From: Acanthopleura granulata
Taxonomy: Eukaryota; Mollusca; Polyplacophora; Chitonida; Chitonidae
Direction: 5' to 3'
Length of the DNA: 64,000 nucleotides
Assembly: GCA_016165875.1 (NCBI GenBank)
Contig: JABBOT010000010.1
Location: 15,649,357-15,713,356 of the forward strand
Part shown: piece after piece, positions 37,701 through 51,000 of the stretch
How the letters are laid out: every line of letters starts with the position of its first letter
Numbering within the stretch: position 1 is the stretch's first letter
The notes under the pieces: model-generated
Database searches by the model: none
What the model was told of the DNA's origin: nothing
What the model saw: the letters and a program-made list of their open reading frames with translations, nothing else
Made by a program: the position numbers and the translations under genes

Positions 37701-40700
37701 CTGACAGAGACATCGCCTGTGGTCACGTTTGATTTTCCTCCCACCAACTATGGCTCAGCGGGACAGCTTGTGTATGATACCAGTATCAAGGTAGTGATGT
37801 CAACCTTTAGTTTATTTCAAATGAAACCTGTGCATCTTGATGCAACCTTGATACAAGCGTCAAAACTGTAACAAAAGTTTAGTCATTGTTTAATTAGTAT
37901 TTCAAAAATATTTCGCTTATATATAGGAGGTCAGGTTTGAAGATGTGAAAAAAAAAAACGGGGATAGCCCGTGGGAAATCGTAGAAAGCCGCCAGATCTT
38001 ACAAATCTAACAGCCAATGGAAGCAGATGAACCAAATGGGACTGACTTCGAAAGAGTGACGTTACTGGACAAGGGTCAGTGGTTCGAAATCGGGCGGTCT
38101 AGGTGGCATGGTCATGGAACGTCCATAAGCAGTCAAAATCTTAACACACCTCAACCAACGATGACTGAGGGCTGCACAACGATGGCTTCACCCAACAGTA
38201 ACACTGACGTAAAACACATTACAAAACACCCGTACATTTTGTCCTTGCAAACAAAAGGAAACCCTAAACGTGCCACCTTCTGTTATCTGTGGATAGAAGA
38301 AGTATATTTTATTTATTGGCCAACCCTTGCTTTCCTTGGATGGCATTCATCAAGTGTGTTGTGTACTGTTTTGGCGAAGTCGTGAAAGTTAAAAGTGAAG
38401 ACAGCGTTTGTTCAAAGTTAAGTTTGCCAAAAAGGTTGGACAACAATACATTCATTTCGGTAAAGTATTCTACGACGCTGGAAATTGAAACCCCTTCACA
38501 CTTCAAACGAAGATAAATCAGCAACCAATTCATGCAAAGGTTTCAAGCAGGTTTTTGCAGGTTAATTTGGTTTCAGGAACTCTCAGTTGTGCTACAAAAA
38601 TTTTTAATGCGCATTCCCCACCTCCATTCTGGGGAACAGGATAACAATGGGATATGCATAATTTTCTCAAGACGTTTTTGACTGGAAAGATTTTCTGACA
38701 TTAATAAATGAGAATTATTTTTGCCAGTTGGCCTTCGGGATTTCTCTCATTGCCGCCACACTCTTCCTTCCCCACAGGTAATTGATTTGACCACAGGTGA
38801 ATGCCTTGGCGCGGGGCAAGACGGGGAGATATGTGTTAAAGGACCTCAAGTCATGGCCGGTTACTATGGCAACCCAGAGGCTACGGCTAACGTTTTGCGG
38901 GATGATTGGCTTCATACAGGTATGAAAACTTCTATATCTGCAATTCCACACATCCGATACCATATGTCGACAAACATTTCGGTCAATATTTATTCATAAA
39001 AGGTTCACAGAGAATGATTCCGCACATGTACTACCACATATCACGTGGTCGCTTCGGTGATTTATAGGATATTGCTCTTCGAATCTTTTACATTCTGGAT
39101 AGGATTGTAAATGCGTTGTCTCGCTGCATAAAAGTATATAGCTGAATGATCATTAAAAAACAAAATTTACAATGTGATTGCATATAATTATTATGTTGTG
39201 TTATCGACAGGTGACGTGGGTCATTACGATGAAGAAGGCTATCTGTACATAACAGATCGTGTTAAGGAGCTTATCAAGTACAAAGCTCAACAGGTAGGAC
39301 AAGCCTCAGGTATATAATATCACCGACAAACAATACTTTAATTAACATCCAAAAACAGGTTTGTATTTGATGGAGAGTTTCAATCAGAACCCTGGTCCTA
39401 TCTTTCTAGCCAAGCAACCCACTTGTCACTTAAGGCCACGGCCGAAGTTGCAATTTCCGGATTGATCCAGTCATCTTAATGGTCAAAGGCCAGTCGGTTG
39501 TAGTGAAATCGACCCTTTGAACCACTGAGTCAGCGAGGACCGAATACCAGTTGAATGTGGCTGGCTATGAATTTTTAGTGATAAAATTCCCTTCTACTTC
39601 GGGGGCACTGGAGAAACTTTCCTCCAGATGAGATCAATCTGATTAGCTGTGTTCTTGGGGCATTCTGTGTAAGTCACCTCGATTTAAATGCTTGTGGAAC
39701 ATCACATTTACTTCCTGATATTGCGGTTCACCGGCACTCTATCAATGGAAGCAAACCCTTCAGCTCATAAAACTATAGTGCCCCGTACCTTCTTGAATAC
39801 CAGTCATTTCAGTACCAGCACAGATGATCACGATTAATCATGTTTTGCATTATTTTTTTATTTAGACAGTGAGTTATTATTTTTAAGTGAGCTGTAGAAT
39901 TGGCTTTCCTTTGTAGACAGTCAGAGAGCTCCATTGTTGTTTACCTTGACTTCTCATCCCCCAGGTTGCCCCGGCGGAGTTGGAGGGCCTGTTACTGACA
40001 CACCCCTGGGTACAAGACGCGGCTGTGGTCGGTGTACCCGATCCTGAGGCAGGGGAACTCCCTAGGGCGTACGTTGTTATTAAACCAGGAGCCGCCAGTG
40101 ACGTTACACCGGAAGCTGTGGCTAATTTCGTCGATGGTAAAGAGGGTTTTATTCGTGACGATGTCATTTTCGATAGTTTTAATTAAGTCTGTAATCTTAT
40201 GGTTGCTTTGTGAAAAGACCACTCTATATTTGATTTCAACAACATTCATACGCATCAAAAAAGGCGTTAAGTAAATTGTATCAAAACTACTGTCAACAAA
40301 ACATGGGGGGGGATGAATTTGTTTTGTTATGTTTTGGTAGCACACGAGCTTCCGTCTGACGGAAAAACCCAACGAAGTAATTCGATCCCAGACTGGGTAA
40401 TCTGTTATTCATCACTGATTCTGCGGTGGAGATTTACGGACAATCGTCTAACGTAGCACTCATGCATTACACGAGTACAGTGATCAGTGTGGCTTGGGCC
40501 CGATTACCATTGCCAACGGAAAAGGTCTTTTATTGCTTTTACTACGCTTTTTTCACTTCTACCTTTTGTGTAACCTAAGAAGAACATACATTATACTCCC
40601 ATGCAAAATGCAATTATAACCTTGTGAGAGATAAGTTGCGCTTAATCGAAGCTCTCATATTTACCATGAGTTAATATCACGTTTCTTTCGTCGCAGGAAA

Positions 40701-40809
40701 AGTGGCCCCCTATAAGAAACTTCGTGGTGGCGTTAAGTTCATCAAGCAGATTCCCAAGTCACCTTCAGGGAAGATTTTGAGGAAAGACTTGGTAGAGTCT
40801 CACAGTTGA
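31726..40809 (+). CDS. Gene B: 4CL/luciferase-like acyl-CoA synthetase, 570 aa, 11 exons
   Basis: Exons: 31726-31971, 33784-33991, 34280-34386, 35416-35618, 35852-36020, 37149-37320, 37693-37790, 38778-38919, 39211-39293, 39965-40136, 40697-40809. Exons 2 to 10 are the same length as in gene A, with identical intron phases. Motifs: P-loop SSGTTGLPK (230-238), [27 protein letters not shown], and SPSGKILRK with the expected catalytic Lys559. Two family positions differ: Gly after the P-loop Lys is Cys239 (codon 35569-35571), and the usual SGAAPL reads SAAAPL. The N-terminus is Ser/Arg-rich, possibly mitochondrial. The C-terminus is SHS, not a PTS1. A likely acceptor CTGTTACAG ends at 31710, so a non-coding 5' exon probably exists upstream. 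AATAAA at about 41693 is a candidate polyadenylation signal. Confidence 0.9.
32160..32420 (-). repeat. SINE type 1, reverse, diverged
   Basis: In gene B intron 1. A T-rich tail (TTTATTTATTTTTTATTTTT) precedes GGATTTTACCTCCGCACAC. The body and reversed B box (GGACTTGAACTCACACC) are recognisable, and the head ends in GCCACTGAGTCCCCTT with a C tract near 32387. It is among the more diverged copies. Confidence 0.65.
32850..33420. repeat. Degenerate TATAAGACACATTACATAAC tandem repeat
   Basis: In gene B intron 1. Words such as TGTATAAGACGCATTACGTA, CTATATAAGACACATTACA and CATCTGTATAAGATACAG recur about every 35-45 bp, more than a dozen times, with heavy divergence. No coding meaning is seen. It resembles an old minisatellite. 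Confidence 0.65.
33434..33634 (+). repeat. SINE type 1, internally deleted
   Basis: In gene B intron 1. The head starts GGTTCCGTGGCCAAGCG and contains CTCACCAATGCGGTCGC, then jumps to TGCTTCCTCTCTGGTCGTAC, so the B-box segment is deleted. The tail is poor (AAAAAACCATAAGG). Confidence 0.7.
34084..34125. repeat. G tract followed by (TTG)n / T-rich run
   Basis: In gene B intron 2: about 15 consecutive G followed by TGTTGTTGTTGTTG and T-rich sequence. Such a G run is prone to sequencing error and may form strong secondary structure in the transcript. Confidence 0.8.
34800..35290. repeat. ~48-bp degenerate tandem repeat
   Basis: In gene B intron 3, ending about 125 bp before exon 4. The unit centres on GTGTGACCAGATGT, TAATTATCACACT and GCTGCTTCACATCTT. 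About nine units are recognisable, with lengths of roughly 40-60 bp. I found no exon-derived part in this unit, unlike the arrays at 18438, 36581 and 47452. Confidence 0.75.
36581..37148 (+). repeat. 64-bp tandem array copied from the exon 6 acceptor and start of gene B
   Basis: Units start at 36637, 36701, 36765, 36829, 36893, 36957, 37021 and 37085, exactly 64 bp apart, with a shortened one at 36581. The real exon 6 starts at 37149 in the same register. Each unit has 54 nt matching the exon 6 start (ATCACAATCCTTCAT..., coding [17 protein letters not shown] peptide) plus 10 nt matching the acceptor (..CTGTGTAG). A 192-bp, three-unit higher-order repeat is visible (36637 and 36829). The acceptor AG is kept at 36581, 36637, 36829 and 37021 and lost at 36701, 36765, 36893, 36957 and 37085. 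Confidence 0.92.
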
Positions 40810-42043
40810 CGAGACTTCACTGGGAAATTCTCATATATATTGTCAGAGGCTTATGGATAATCTGTCATGTGTGACATGGAACACGGCTGGTGGAAGCAGA
40901 AACTTTAATTCTCACTCTTGGTCCAATGAAGTCGGAATGTGAACGGCTCGGATACAATAGACATACTCAACTCAGAACTACGTCGGCTGAACGCCTTTGA
41001 AACCATTGACATCTCATGTCACTAAAACCCATTTCCGGCTTGGTCATTTTGGAATTCTGGGTAATGACGTGACATATTATTAATGGGCAAATGTTATAAA
41101 ATTTCAAGTTAGTACTTGGTAAATGGCAAACATAAAGGCGTTTCGGTTTTTAATGTCTTTGACAGTTGGTAGTTTATAAATTTATAAGTCCGTGTAATAG
41201 AACCAAGAAGTCATTCTTATATACTCAGAGTTCACTAATTCTTATCCTGTCATTATATGTGAGGACTCTGAAGTCCAAAATGGCGTTATTCCGACGTAAT
41301 TGATAACTGCGTTCTGCTGGGTAAAGGATTTCTTGTGAAACTATAAACATAAATGAAAGTAAAGCTTAAAGCTTATATTTTCCTAACCGCCAGCTACATT
41401 ATGTACATCGAGCAGATATAGGCAACAATGATGCACACCTGTCTCACTTTGTACATCAAACCCGCTGTGATTTCCTGAGACACTCCGTATTTCATGACTA
41501 CGTTTGTTATACTCAGAAAGAACAATTTGTATTCCAAGCTGAATACAGGCGATTAGATTGGCCTTTCTTCAGAGCTAAGTTTTTTGTTTGTGTAGACACC
41601 GTCAAGCGTCGGTATTTTCGTTTTAATATGTGTGTGAATACCGTTTCCTTACAATTAACCACTAGACACTTTGAGCCAATTCCCGGGATTTAATAAATAC
41701 TTCGTCCACCCTTTATACATCTTGTTTACGTTTTATGTGCAATTAAATCTAGATCGTTCATATCAGTATACATGTTTTATAACACCACATCGCGCTTTGG
41801 TACGAAATTGCCACATATCCTGAAATGGTCCATAAATACTGAAACGCTCACTAATAGTCTCTGTCCATCAATAGTCTCTTCTACTCAGTCAATTTGTCTG
41901 ACATTATACTTCTGTTTTGGTTCCATTTAGGTTCAGTTTAGTTCTCTTTGAGATACTTATCCGGGCCTGAGTCACACACACTCAATGGAGAACCTCTGTA
42001 AGTCCTCAAAAGCACCTCCTCTGCGTTGTTATGACATTGATAT
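40810..42043. other. Convergent spacer between genes B and C
   Basis: This 1.2-kb stretch between two stop codons should carry both 3' untranslated regions. On the plus strand AATAAA occurs at about 41693, about 885 nt after the gene B stop. On the minus strand the same place reads ATTAAA, a variant signal that could serve gene C. No repeat or other gene was recognised. Confidence 0.45.
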
Positions 42044-45000
42044 TCAGAATTCTCTTAAGACCCGACGGAGAATTTTACCACTCTCAGACCTCGGAATCTC
42101 GGGGATAAATCTTACTCCACCTCTCAGCTGCTTGTAGGCCGACACACGTTCTAAAAGAAAAAAGTAACAATTCCAGTACCCCTAGCACAACGTCAGATGT
42201 GGGAAAGTGTGTCAGTAACTTGCAATACGTCGATGGTTTACCCCGGGCAAGGACTTCGCCAACCATAAAACCGACCAAAATTAAAATATGTTGAGAACGG
42301 TGTTAAACATCTATCAATTATCAGTAAATACAGTACATATTTAGGTTAACTAGTGGATGTCATTTGCTGTATGCTTTTAGATTTGTGAAATCTCTTGAAC
42401 GTCATCTTACGACGTGCTTTTAATGTTTACTGTTCGTTTTGGAGCATAGTAGCACACAGAAATGCATTTGTAAAAAAGACATCGAAAGAGATACGTGACT
42501 CAGCCGTAGAAGCTTACAACTTCCAGTTGTGCAAACAACTTGCACGTCTGTATAGTATGAATGAAGAATCTCAATTGTTTCCCTGTGGAAAAATCCCTGA
42601 ACCTTGCTCACTGGAGACGTATCTAAGCAGTGAAGAGTAAACGTCAGTGTATATTGTTCATTCTTGCCTTCACGACAACCATGTGTGGACAACCGGTACC
42701 TTCACGAGAACGTTTTGTGGGCAAACCGGTGCCTTCACGAAAACATTGTATGGGAAAAGCCAGTGCCTTATCGAGAAAGTTGTGGGCAAACCGGTGCCTT
42801 CACCGGAGCATTGTGTGGGCCAACCGTTGCCTTAATGAGAAACGTGTGTGGACAACAGGTGCTTTCTTTTGCACTGCAAGAGAACAGTTGCCGACTCAGT
42901 TTGGGCACCCTTTGAGATTCCGCACAGGAGGGTGCCCCATTTTATCGTTTATCTTCAGAGCGTCATAACAATGCCTTACCTTTGACGAAGTTCATTATGT
43001 CTTCCTCCGTGGGAGATGATCCTTCTCCCGTCACCACGTACGCCCTTGGCACCTCCCCAGCTTCTTCGTCAGGCACCCCGACCACCGCGGCGTCCCGTAC
43101 AGCCGAGTGGGTCAGTAAGATCGCCTCTAGTTGGGCGGGAGCTACCTACAACAACAACCAGACGAAAACAACCGAGGAATGGGCGCATGCAGCATGAAAC
43201 TAGGTCACATACATCTATGTGAAACATTATATTAACCGCCACTGTAACTATTTTGACCTTATTCTAAAGAACTATTGTTATGATTGAACATTGCCACGTA
43301 CACCATTCTGTACAAAGTACGCAAGCATATATGATAAAACACTATATTCCAAGAAGATAAATATGTCACTGTGGTCAGGATACTGCCACTGTTCGGTGCT
43401 TAATGCCAAATTTTTTCACTTACACGATGGCGGACATTTTTTTATGGTGGAGAGAAACGGAATGACCTGGATATACCGAAAGGCATGTGGCCGTCAGCAA
43501 AACGTTAGGGAGTGCAAATGGCCATACAAAGTGTCCTCAGTGAGTTCATGGGAATCCAAGATGGGAATTGAGCCCAGCTTGTCCTATATAGCGATTGAAA
43601 GAAAAGTATCGTAGCCTATCCCTATGACTTGCACATAATTGGGTGATACAGGGAATAATTTATTAATACAACCATAGAGTTGCAGCATTGTCGCCCTAAG
43701 AGATTACATCTTCTGGATATAATACAAGTTCTAGTACTGAAAGTAGGCTTAGACCACTTTGTGTATCTAACCACTGACCTCGGAGTCAAATCGCCACAAT
43801 TCATGCTCGTGCCTGACTCTGAAGGTTCTGGTTAGAAAAACGAGTGGTCCAATTTTCAGCACTAAAACCTGTTACTTAAATTCATCTTCTATGATCCACA
43901 AAAATTTTACCTGGAAAGCTTTGTACTTGATTAATTCCTTAAGTCGATCGTGAATGAAGAAATATCCATCACTGTTGTAATTCCCAATATCACCTGCAAC
44001 CATGAGAAATAAAGGAAATAATTTGTAAGACAAAAGACGCGGATATTTGTGTTCCTTGTTCACAGATAACCGTGGGGTAATATATAGTTATCAGAATATT
44101 ACACAGTAAAATGAAAATATCAAATATATCAGGCACGCCCAGAATATTTACAGTATTGAGAACTCACTGAATGTCGGGAGATCTGGGATCAATCCCATAT
44201 AGGGCCATACAAAAGTAGTAATATATGGTACTTCTTGTTGCCTCCCTTAGCACGCTGCACTAAGCGGTTAAGGATAGGAAACTGGTAGGTCCGGTGTCAG
44301 TATAATATGACTGAGAGGGGTGTCGTGTCTGGTGTCTTCGGGCTGATGTTCCATTGGCTGCAACACTTTGGGGGCATGGACTCGCTTTCGCCTCAAAACG
44401 ACACACAGTACATAAATTCTAAGGACTCCTCGTCCTCATGACTGAAAAACTAGAACGACGTAAAACCCAAGCGTACACACGTACATACATACATATACAT
44501 GCACCAGTCACTGTGCCCTATTCTCTCTACCTGTTTGAAGCCAGCCGTGGTACATGGCGTCCGCGGTAGCCTGAGGGTTGCCGTAATACCCGGCCATCAC
44601 CTGGGGGCCACGTAGCCAGATCTCTCCGTTCTCCCCGGCACCTAACACTCGTCCGTCAGACACGTCTACTATCTGCATGGGCAAGAAACCACCAGGTCTT
44701 AAACATGCGTAGTGAGCAGTCTAAAATTAAGACTTTCCGGCAAGAATTTGGTAGCTATGTGCACATTCTCACAAGCTGCCGCACAATACGTGTAGAGCAT
44801 ATTTGAACACACTTTTTTCCATTTTACATGGCACAACCCTCTGTGGTGGTGTAGAGGTAGCAGAGTTCTTCTCATAATTGTTAGAGATGGGGATGAATCA
44901 TGGGTAAGACTTTCGTGTCTTCGGCACGATGTTCAAGTGAGGTAGTACTATAAATATGTCGGCAATGGGCCCGTCTGCTACAAGATGACTTGGCCGTGAA

Positions 45001-48000
45001 ATGACAGAAATATTCTTGAAAGCAGCGTTAAACCCCAAACGAACAAAACAAATACATTACAAAATGAAGTCGTCTGTTTGAATTCAGCTGTCGTTGCTGT
45101 AGCTGCGTTTTTGTAGCCATGCGATTATACTATTTAGTCAGTAAGCTTAAAGTGTTTTGTAGCCATGCTATTAGACCAATTAATCAGTAAGGCTAAAGCA
45201 TTTTGTACTGATCATGTCAGACAATTTTATTAGCAAGCCCACGGTGTTGTGTAACCATGTTTTCGGACTATTTTATTGGTGAGCTCGGAGAGTTTGTATT
45301 CATGTTGTCAAACTATTTTATTAGTAAACCTCAAGTGTTTTACAGCCATGTTTCAGGGTATTTTGTTAGTAAATATAAAGTGTTTTGTAGGAATATTGCC
45401 ACAGTATTTCATTAGAAAGCCTAAAGCGTTTTGCAGCCATGTTTTCAGAGTATTTTATGAGTAAACCTAAAATGTTTTTGACCACGTTGTCAGAGTATTT
45501 TGTTAGTAAACCTCAAGCGCTTTGTAGCCATGTTGTCAAAGTATTTTATTAGTAAACCTAAAGTGTTTCGTAGCCATCTTGTTAGAGTCTTTTGTAAGTA
45601 AACCTAAAGTGTTTTGTAGCCATGTTGTCAGCATTTTGTTAGTATAAACCTAATGTGTTTTGTAGCCATGTTGTTAGACTATTTTATTGGTAGTAGTAAA
45701 GCGAAAGTGTTTCGTAGTTGTCTTGTCAGATTATTTTGTTAGTAAACCTGAAGTGTTTTGTAGTCATGTTGTCAGAGTATTTTGTTAGTAAACCTGAAGT
45801 GTTTTGTAGTCATGTTGTCAGAGTATTTTGTTAGAAATCCCGAAGAACATATCAATCATTATGTAACATGGTATATGTATCGACCGCCCTATTAACTTAG
45901 TTATATTTATCAACCATCTGAACACCTTGACAAAGTTAACGGGAGCAGGAGTTTGTTCCTGGTTACTGACCTCACACCTGTTATATGAAAAGACTAATAC
46001 ACGTGTGTTTAGTGACACACAGAGTGTACTTTGATCCCAGGGGTACGGAAGGTAGCTCACAACGTACAACCGAGGACAGAGTTCTTGAGGACCACTTAAG
46101 ACACGAGTGGATATGTCAATGTTTTAGATAACGGAAAACGGTCAAGTGCGTCACAAAAAAGTGACAGTTTACATACATGCAGTTGTAAAGATAAGCCGTG
46201 ACGATCGAGGATATGCTTGTTTTATTAGCGTATGCATTAGTTATTTGTAGCAATTTGGTTGCTTACGATTACTTCAGATTGACTCACGTTCAAGCTCATG
46301 TTGCCGATCATGACAGTCATAGTATTACGACATGGTGTAGAAAAATAGCCCATGTCAAATAGAAAACCGACCACTGTTCGATAAAACCCTCACTTCCCAC
46401 GACAAACGCTCTCATAATGTAACACGTGCTGCCAATGACCATTACACCAGCTTTGTCTCCCACTAGTTCACGATTAATGCTCTTCTTGATTTCCACTGCC
46501 TGACACCAAGCCTGGTAAACTTTAACAAATACCATACCCAAATCTAAACACCAACGTGTAAAGTAAACAGTTTAACGCTAAATGTGAACTCAGTGATCAA
46601 ATTAACAGGTAAAAAAATTATCTCAGCGGTTAAAGTAAAATGCTTAAACGACAAGGTTCAGCGATACTTTAGCGCAAAGTATGTAAACCCTTTACCTACA
46701 GAACGAAAGTAAAAGTATGTACAAGAAGTCCTTGGACTTGTTTACAAATAACCGTATTGTTTTAGCATTAATGTGACTTTTCACATATCCTGCTGACGTT
46801 TCTTCGGTTGGTGTTGGTTTTACATGTTTGGTTTTACATGTTCATGCATTTATTTGCAGTTACTGCTGAGATCTCTATCCATGTTGACGAGTCCACTGTA
46901 ACATTCGTTCAACATTACACAACCCTTCCATTCCATGCACACTACTAACAGGACACTGGCATGAGTACATGGAGAATGATGCCATGATGAAGCTATGCAC
47001 CGGGATCTCCTTGTGCTTCATAACCTAAGGTTAGCCCAGTACACCATTTTAGTGAGGTGTTGCTTACTTTAGCTCTGGTATTGGGAAGAAGGCGACCGAC
47101 AGAGCCCGCTAACGCTGGCTTACAGTCCAGAATTGCAATGGGACACTCAGTCATACCGTAACCTGGAACAACGACAAGGTGTAAGTAATACAACAGAAAG
47201 TGTAAGACAAATAAAACCAACATGTGGACCTCACATCTTGTATCAAGAGCACCTTACGCATTTTTGTTTTCATTAGCATGGTTATATTTTATTTAAATTC
47301 TATTTGCTATACAAGGATATTGTAGTTTATTAATTTTTGCTAAGTAATTCTTGTGGACAAAGTTGACAACTGGAGCAATTAGATAGTGTCGAAAATTTCT
47401 TAACTGTTGCAAGAGAACTGTACTGAGAGGTGAGTACCGCCTTCTGCTCAAATGTACCCATACAGATATGGCTGACTGGATCTCTTTCATGAGGTCACTA
47501 CAGAGATCCGCTTAACCTGAGTGGTGTTATGTATACCAGTGGCTGACTGGAACTCTTCCATTAGGTCACTACTGAGGTCTGCTTACCCTGAATGGTGTTA
47601 TGTATACCAGTGGCTGCCTGGAACTCTGCCATGATGTCTATACTGAAGTCCGCTTAACCTGAATGGTGTTATGTATACCAGTGGCTGACTGGAACTCTTC
47701 CATGAGGTCAGTACTGAGGTCCGCTTACCCTGAATGGTGTTATGTATACCAGTGGCTGCCTGGAACTCTTCCATGAGGTCACTACTGAGGTCTGCTTACC
47801 CTGAATGGTGTTATGTATACCAGTGGCTGACTGGAACTCTTCCATGAGGTCTGCATTGAGGTTCGCTTACCCTGAATCGTGTTATGTATACCAGTGACTG
47901 CCTGGAACTATTCCATGATGTCAGTACTGAGGTCTCCTTACCTTGAATGACGTTATGGATACCAGTTGCTGAGTGGAACTCTTCCATGATGTCTGTACTC

Positions 48001-51000
48001 AGGTCTGCTTAACTTGAATGGTGTCATGTATAAAACAGTGGTTGACTGGAACTCTTCCATGAGGTCAGTACTGAGGTCGGCTTACCTTGAATGGTGTTGT
48101 GGATACCAGTTGCTGATTGGAACTGCTCCAGAAGGTCACCGGTGAGGGCTGCTGCTCCGGACACGGCCACCCTGACACTGGACAGGTCAGTTTGCCGGAC
48201 TAACGGGTGCTTGGACAGGAACATGCACACTGGGGGAACCAGGTTCAGGATTGAAATCTACAAGGCAAATCATTAGATACACATTATGGAATATTTTAAA
48301 TTAAAAAATATACTTTTGTTTTTTCTTTGTTTTGTTTTTTTTGTTTGTTTTTTTTTTGTTGTTTGTTTTTTTTTTTTTTGGTTTTTTATTATTTTTGGGG
48401 GGGGGTCTTTTTTTTCCTTTTGTTATTTGGTTGCTTTAGTTGGCGGGTGGGTGAAGCTTTTCACAGGAAAAACGACACGGAATAATTAAAAAGTTGAGCG
48501 TTTTCTTTGTTCAACGTATTTCGGGCTCACATGACTGGGAGTTGGCGCTACCCCTACATACCCTTTGTTCCTGTAGCACAGACAGCATGTTCTGGTCAAA
48601 CCGAGGCATCACCACTAAGTGTATACCGGCGACTAGAGCACTCAACGACGTCATCAGGCCGAAGATGTGGAACAGAGGAAGGTAGCAAAGTATCCTGTCC
48701 TCAGGAACGATAGGAAATGCCGCTCTGAAAAACAAAAGAGGTCTTTTGGTTTTCTGCATTCATTGAGCAATGGGGTACTTTTCTAGCCAACGGTATTCGG
48801 TTCAAGGCTGTGTTGTCTGTTGTTCCTTGTGGCATAGACAGTGACGTTTTGTGGGCAAACTCGAACAGTGCAAGAGAACAATAGTCAAGTCAGTTTGAAA
48901 CCGAATTGCCATTGCGCGGGAAAACATGTACCCCATTTACTCATTGGATTCACTGCGTATCTGGTACCCAAAACTATCTTAGTTATATGAGGGTTATCAG
49001 TGTCGTGAGTGGAGGAAACCTGAGTGGCCGGAGAAAAGGAGTTTGCCCGAAAAAAATCCAGAAATTCCGGAGTAAACTCAGTAAATTGACTGCAAAGAAA
49101 ATAATGAACCTATATGCTGAAAACAGCATAGAGGCATGGACTGCATTGAATGGTTACCTTCATTTCGATCGTGGAAACCAAACAATTGTTTGAAAACAGG
49201 AAGCAAACATCCATCTCGGTTAGGTGTCGTTTAGCTACGTCTGGGTAGAGACAAGGAGAAAGCAGAAAATACCGTACATGAACTGTTTAATGTTGGCGGC
49301 GATAGTGCTGTGAGTTATCATGACACCTTTCGGCAGGCCCGTAGTGCCGCTAGAATAGGGGAGCAGAACGATGTCCGAGGATGGGTCGGTGTCCACGTAG
49401 TCAGGAAACGCGGAGCCATCATCCGAAAGGAGGGAGGAGAAGGGGCGACAACCCTCTGCATCCCCAAACACTAGCACTTCCTGAAAAACGCAAAGATTAC
49501 CTGACTTACAACATGCGTCATTAATAACCCATGTTTGGGTTTTATTTATTTATAATTTGCTGTGTGTATTTATTAAACAAGTTTGCCTACATCTGACAAG
49601 AAATGTAACGTGTCATATTAATTGTTTAGTGTGGCAAGACAAAACTGGAGACACGCTGATGTATACATATCTAGTTTGTCATCTGATGAGTAATTTGTTG
49701 CTGGGAACAAAGAATGGATAATTTCATGTCAGTATTTACAAATCACAATTCCGATAAAATCAGCAACTGTGCGGTTCCCTGAGTGAGAGGTTTTGTTTCG
49801 GTTTGGGTTATTAGAAAGAAATATTGGTTCCACTATACCTAGAAGTGAGAAACTGAAGTGCATTATGACACATCACGACGTAGCCAATCTGCATTTTACT
49901 GGTCTCACCTTTAAGCTTGGCAAAGCTGCCCGAACCTTCCGTACCAGTGGTGTAAACTGAGGAAAAGTGGCCAAGGCACGGGCTTTGCAGTCCAGCATAT
50001 GGTCGCGTAAGTCATCTGCGAGAAAGATAAAAGGAATTAGCTCCTTGAACGGCAGGTACACGGGTATGGAGAATTCACCTAGTACATTGATATTGTATCT
50101 CTTTGACGATAAACGTCCGCTTGTTCTTCTGCGTTGGAACAGTCGCCTTCACACTTCCTCAAATGCATTCATGCTTTTTCTGTTTCCGCTCTCACCAATG
50201 CGGTCAATAAACTGTGAGTTCAAGTCCAGCTCAGTCTGCATTGCTTCCACTCTGGCCGTACGTGGGAAGATCTGAAATCAACCTGCTGATGGCCATGGGC
50301 TTCCCCCGTTCTCTGCCCGATTTCCTCCTACCAGAATGCTGGCCGCCGTCTTAAAAATGAAATATTCTCGATTAAGGCGTAAAGCACCAATCAAATAAAT
50401 AGAATCTTTTGGGTAAGTGACAAAGTGTTTTCAGTGAAACGACATCGACTGAAGCGAATACTAATCGAGCGCTTACCAGCCGAACACAGCGGATTAATAA
50501 CTGAGACTGTTCCACCAATAGCAATCACGGCCAGACACAGGATGACGTAATCAGCGGAGTTCAGAGCACAGATACTGATGACGTCACCCTTCTTGTAGCC
50601 GAGTTTACTGAGACCACTGGCCACTCTGATCATTGCATCTTTGAGCTCTTTGTAAGTGTACTCACGACCGGTAGCTACTTCATACTAGAAGGGAGAAAAT
50701 AGAGAGACAATAACTTAAGAGCTGTATAGACACAATTACTTATCCAAAGCACAGAGTAAAACGAGTAGTTTCTTGATAGAAGAAAACAGACAAACCCCAA
50801 AGCAAGAAAACAACACAAAACTTCTCAGTGTCTGTCAAACTTGCACACAGTAAGACTGATAATTAAGGTTTTGGCCTCATGTGTTTCAGTTCTATATAGT
50901 TCACAGAGAATATTAAGATGAGAACTCACGATGGCCTGTGAGTTTCCGGCCCGAGTTAGCGCCCGCGTGATAACGTCTCTGAAGGCCTCCTTGGGGAGAC

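Noticed and set aside
42044..42150. Gene C first seemed to lack its last exon with the catalytic lysine
   Set aside because: A minus-strand reading shows a 107-nt exon with LRGGVRF and SGKILRR, in phase with exon 10, preceded by a good TTTTAG acceptor and ending in TGA. Gene C is therefore complete.
45080..45845. CRISPR-like spaced repeats
   Set aside because: Units are contiguous and degenerate with no unique spacers, and the window is eukaryotic.
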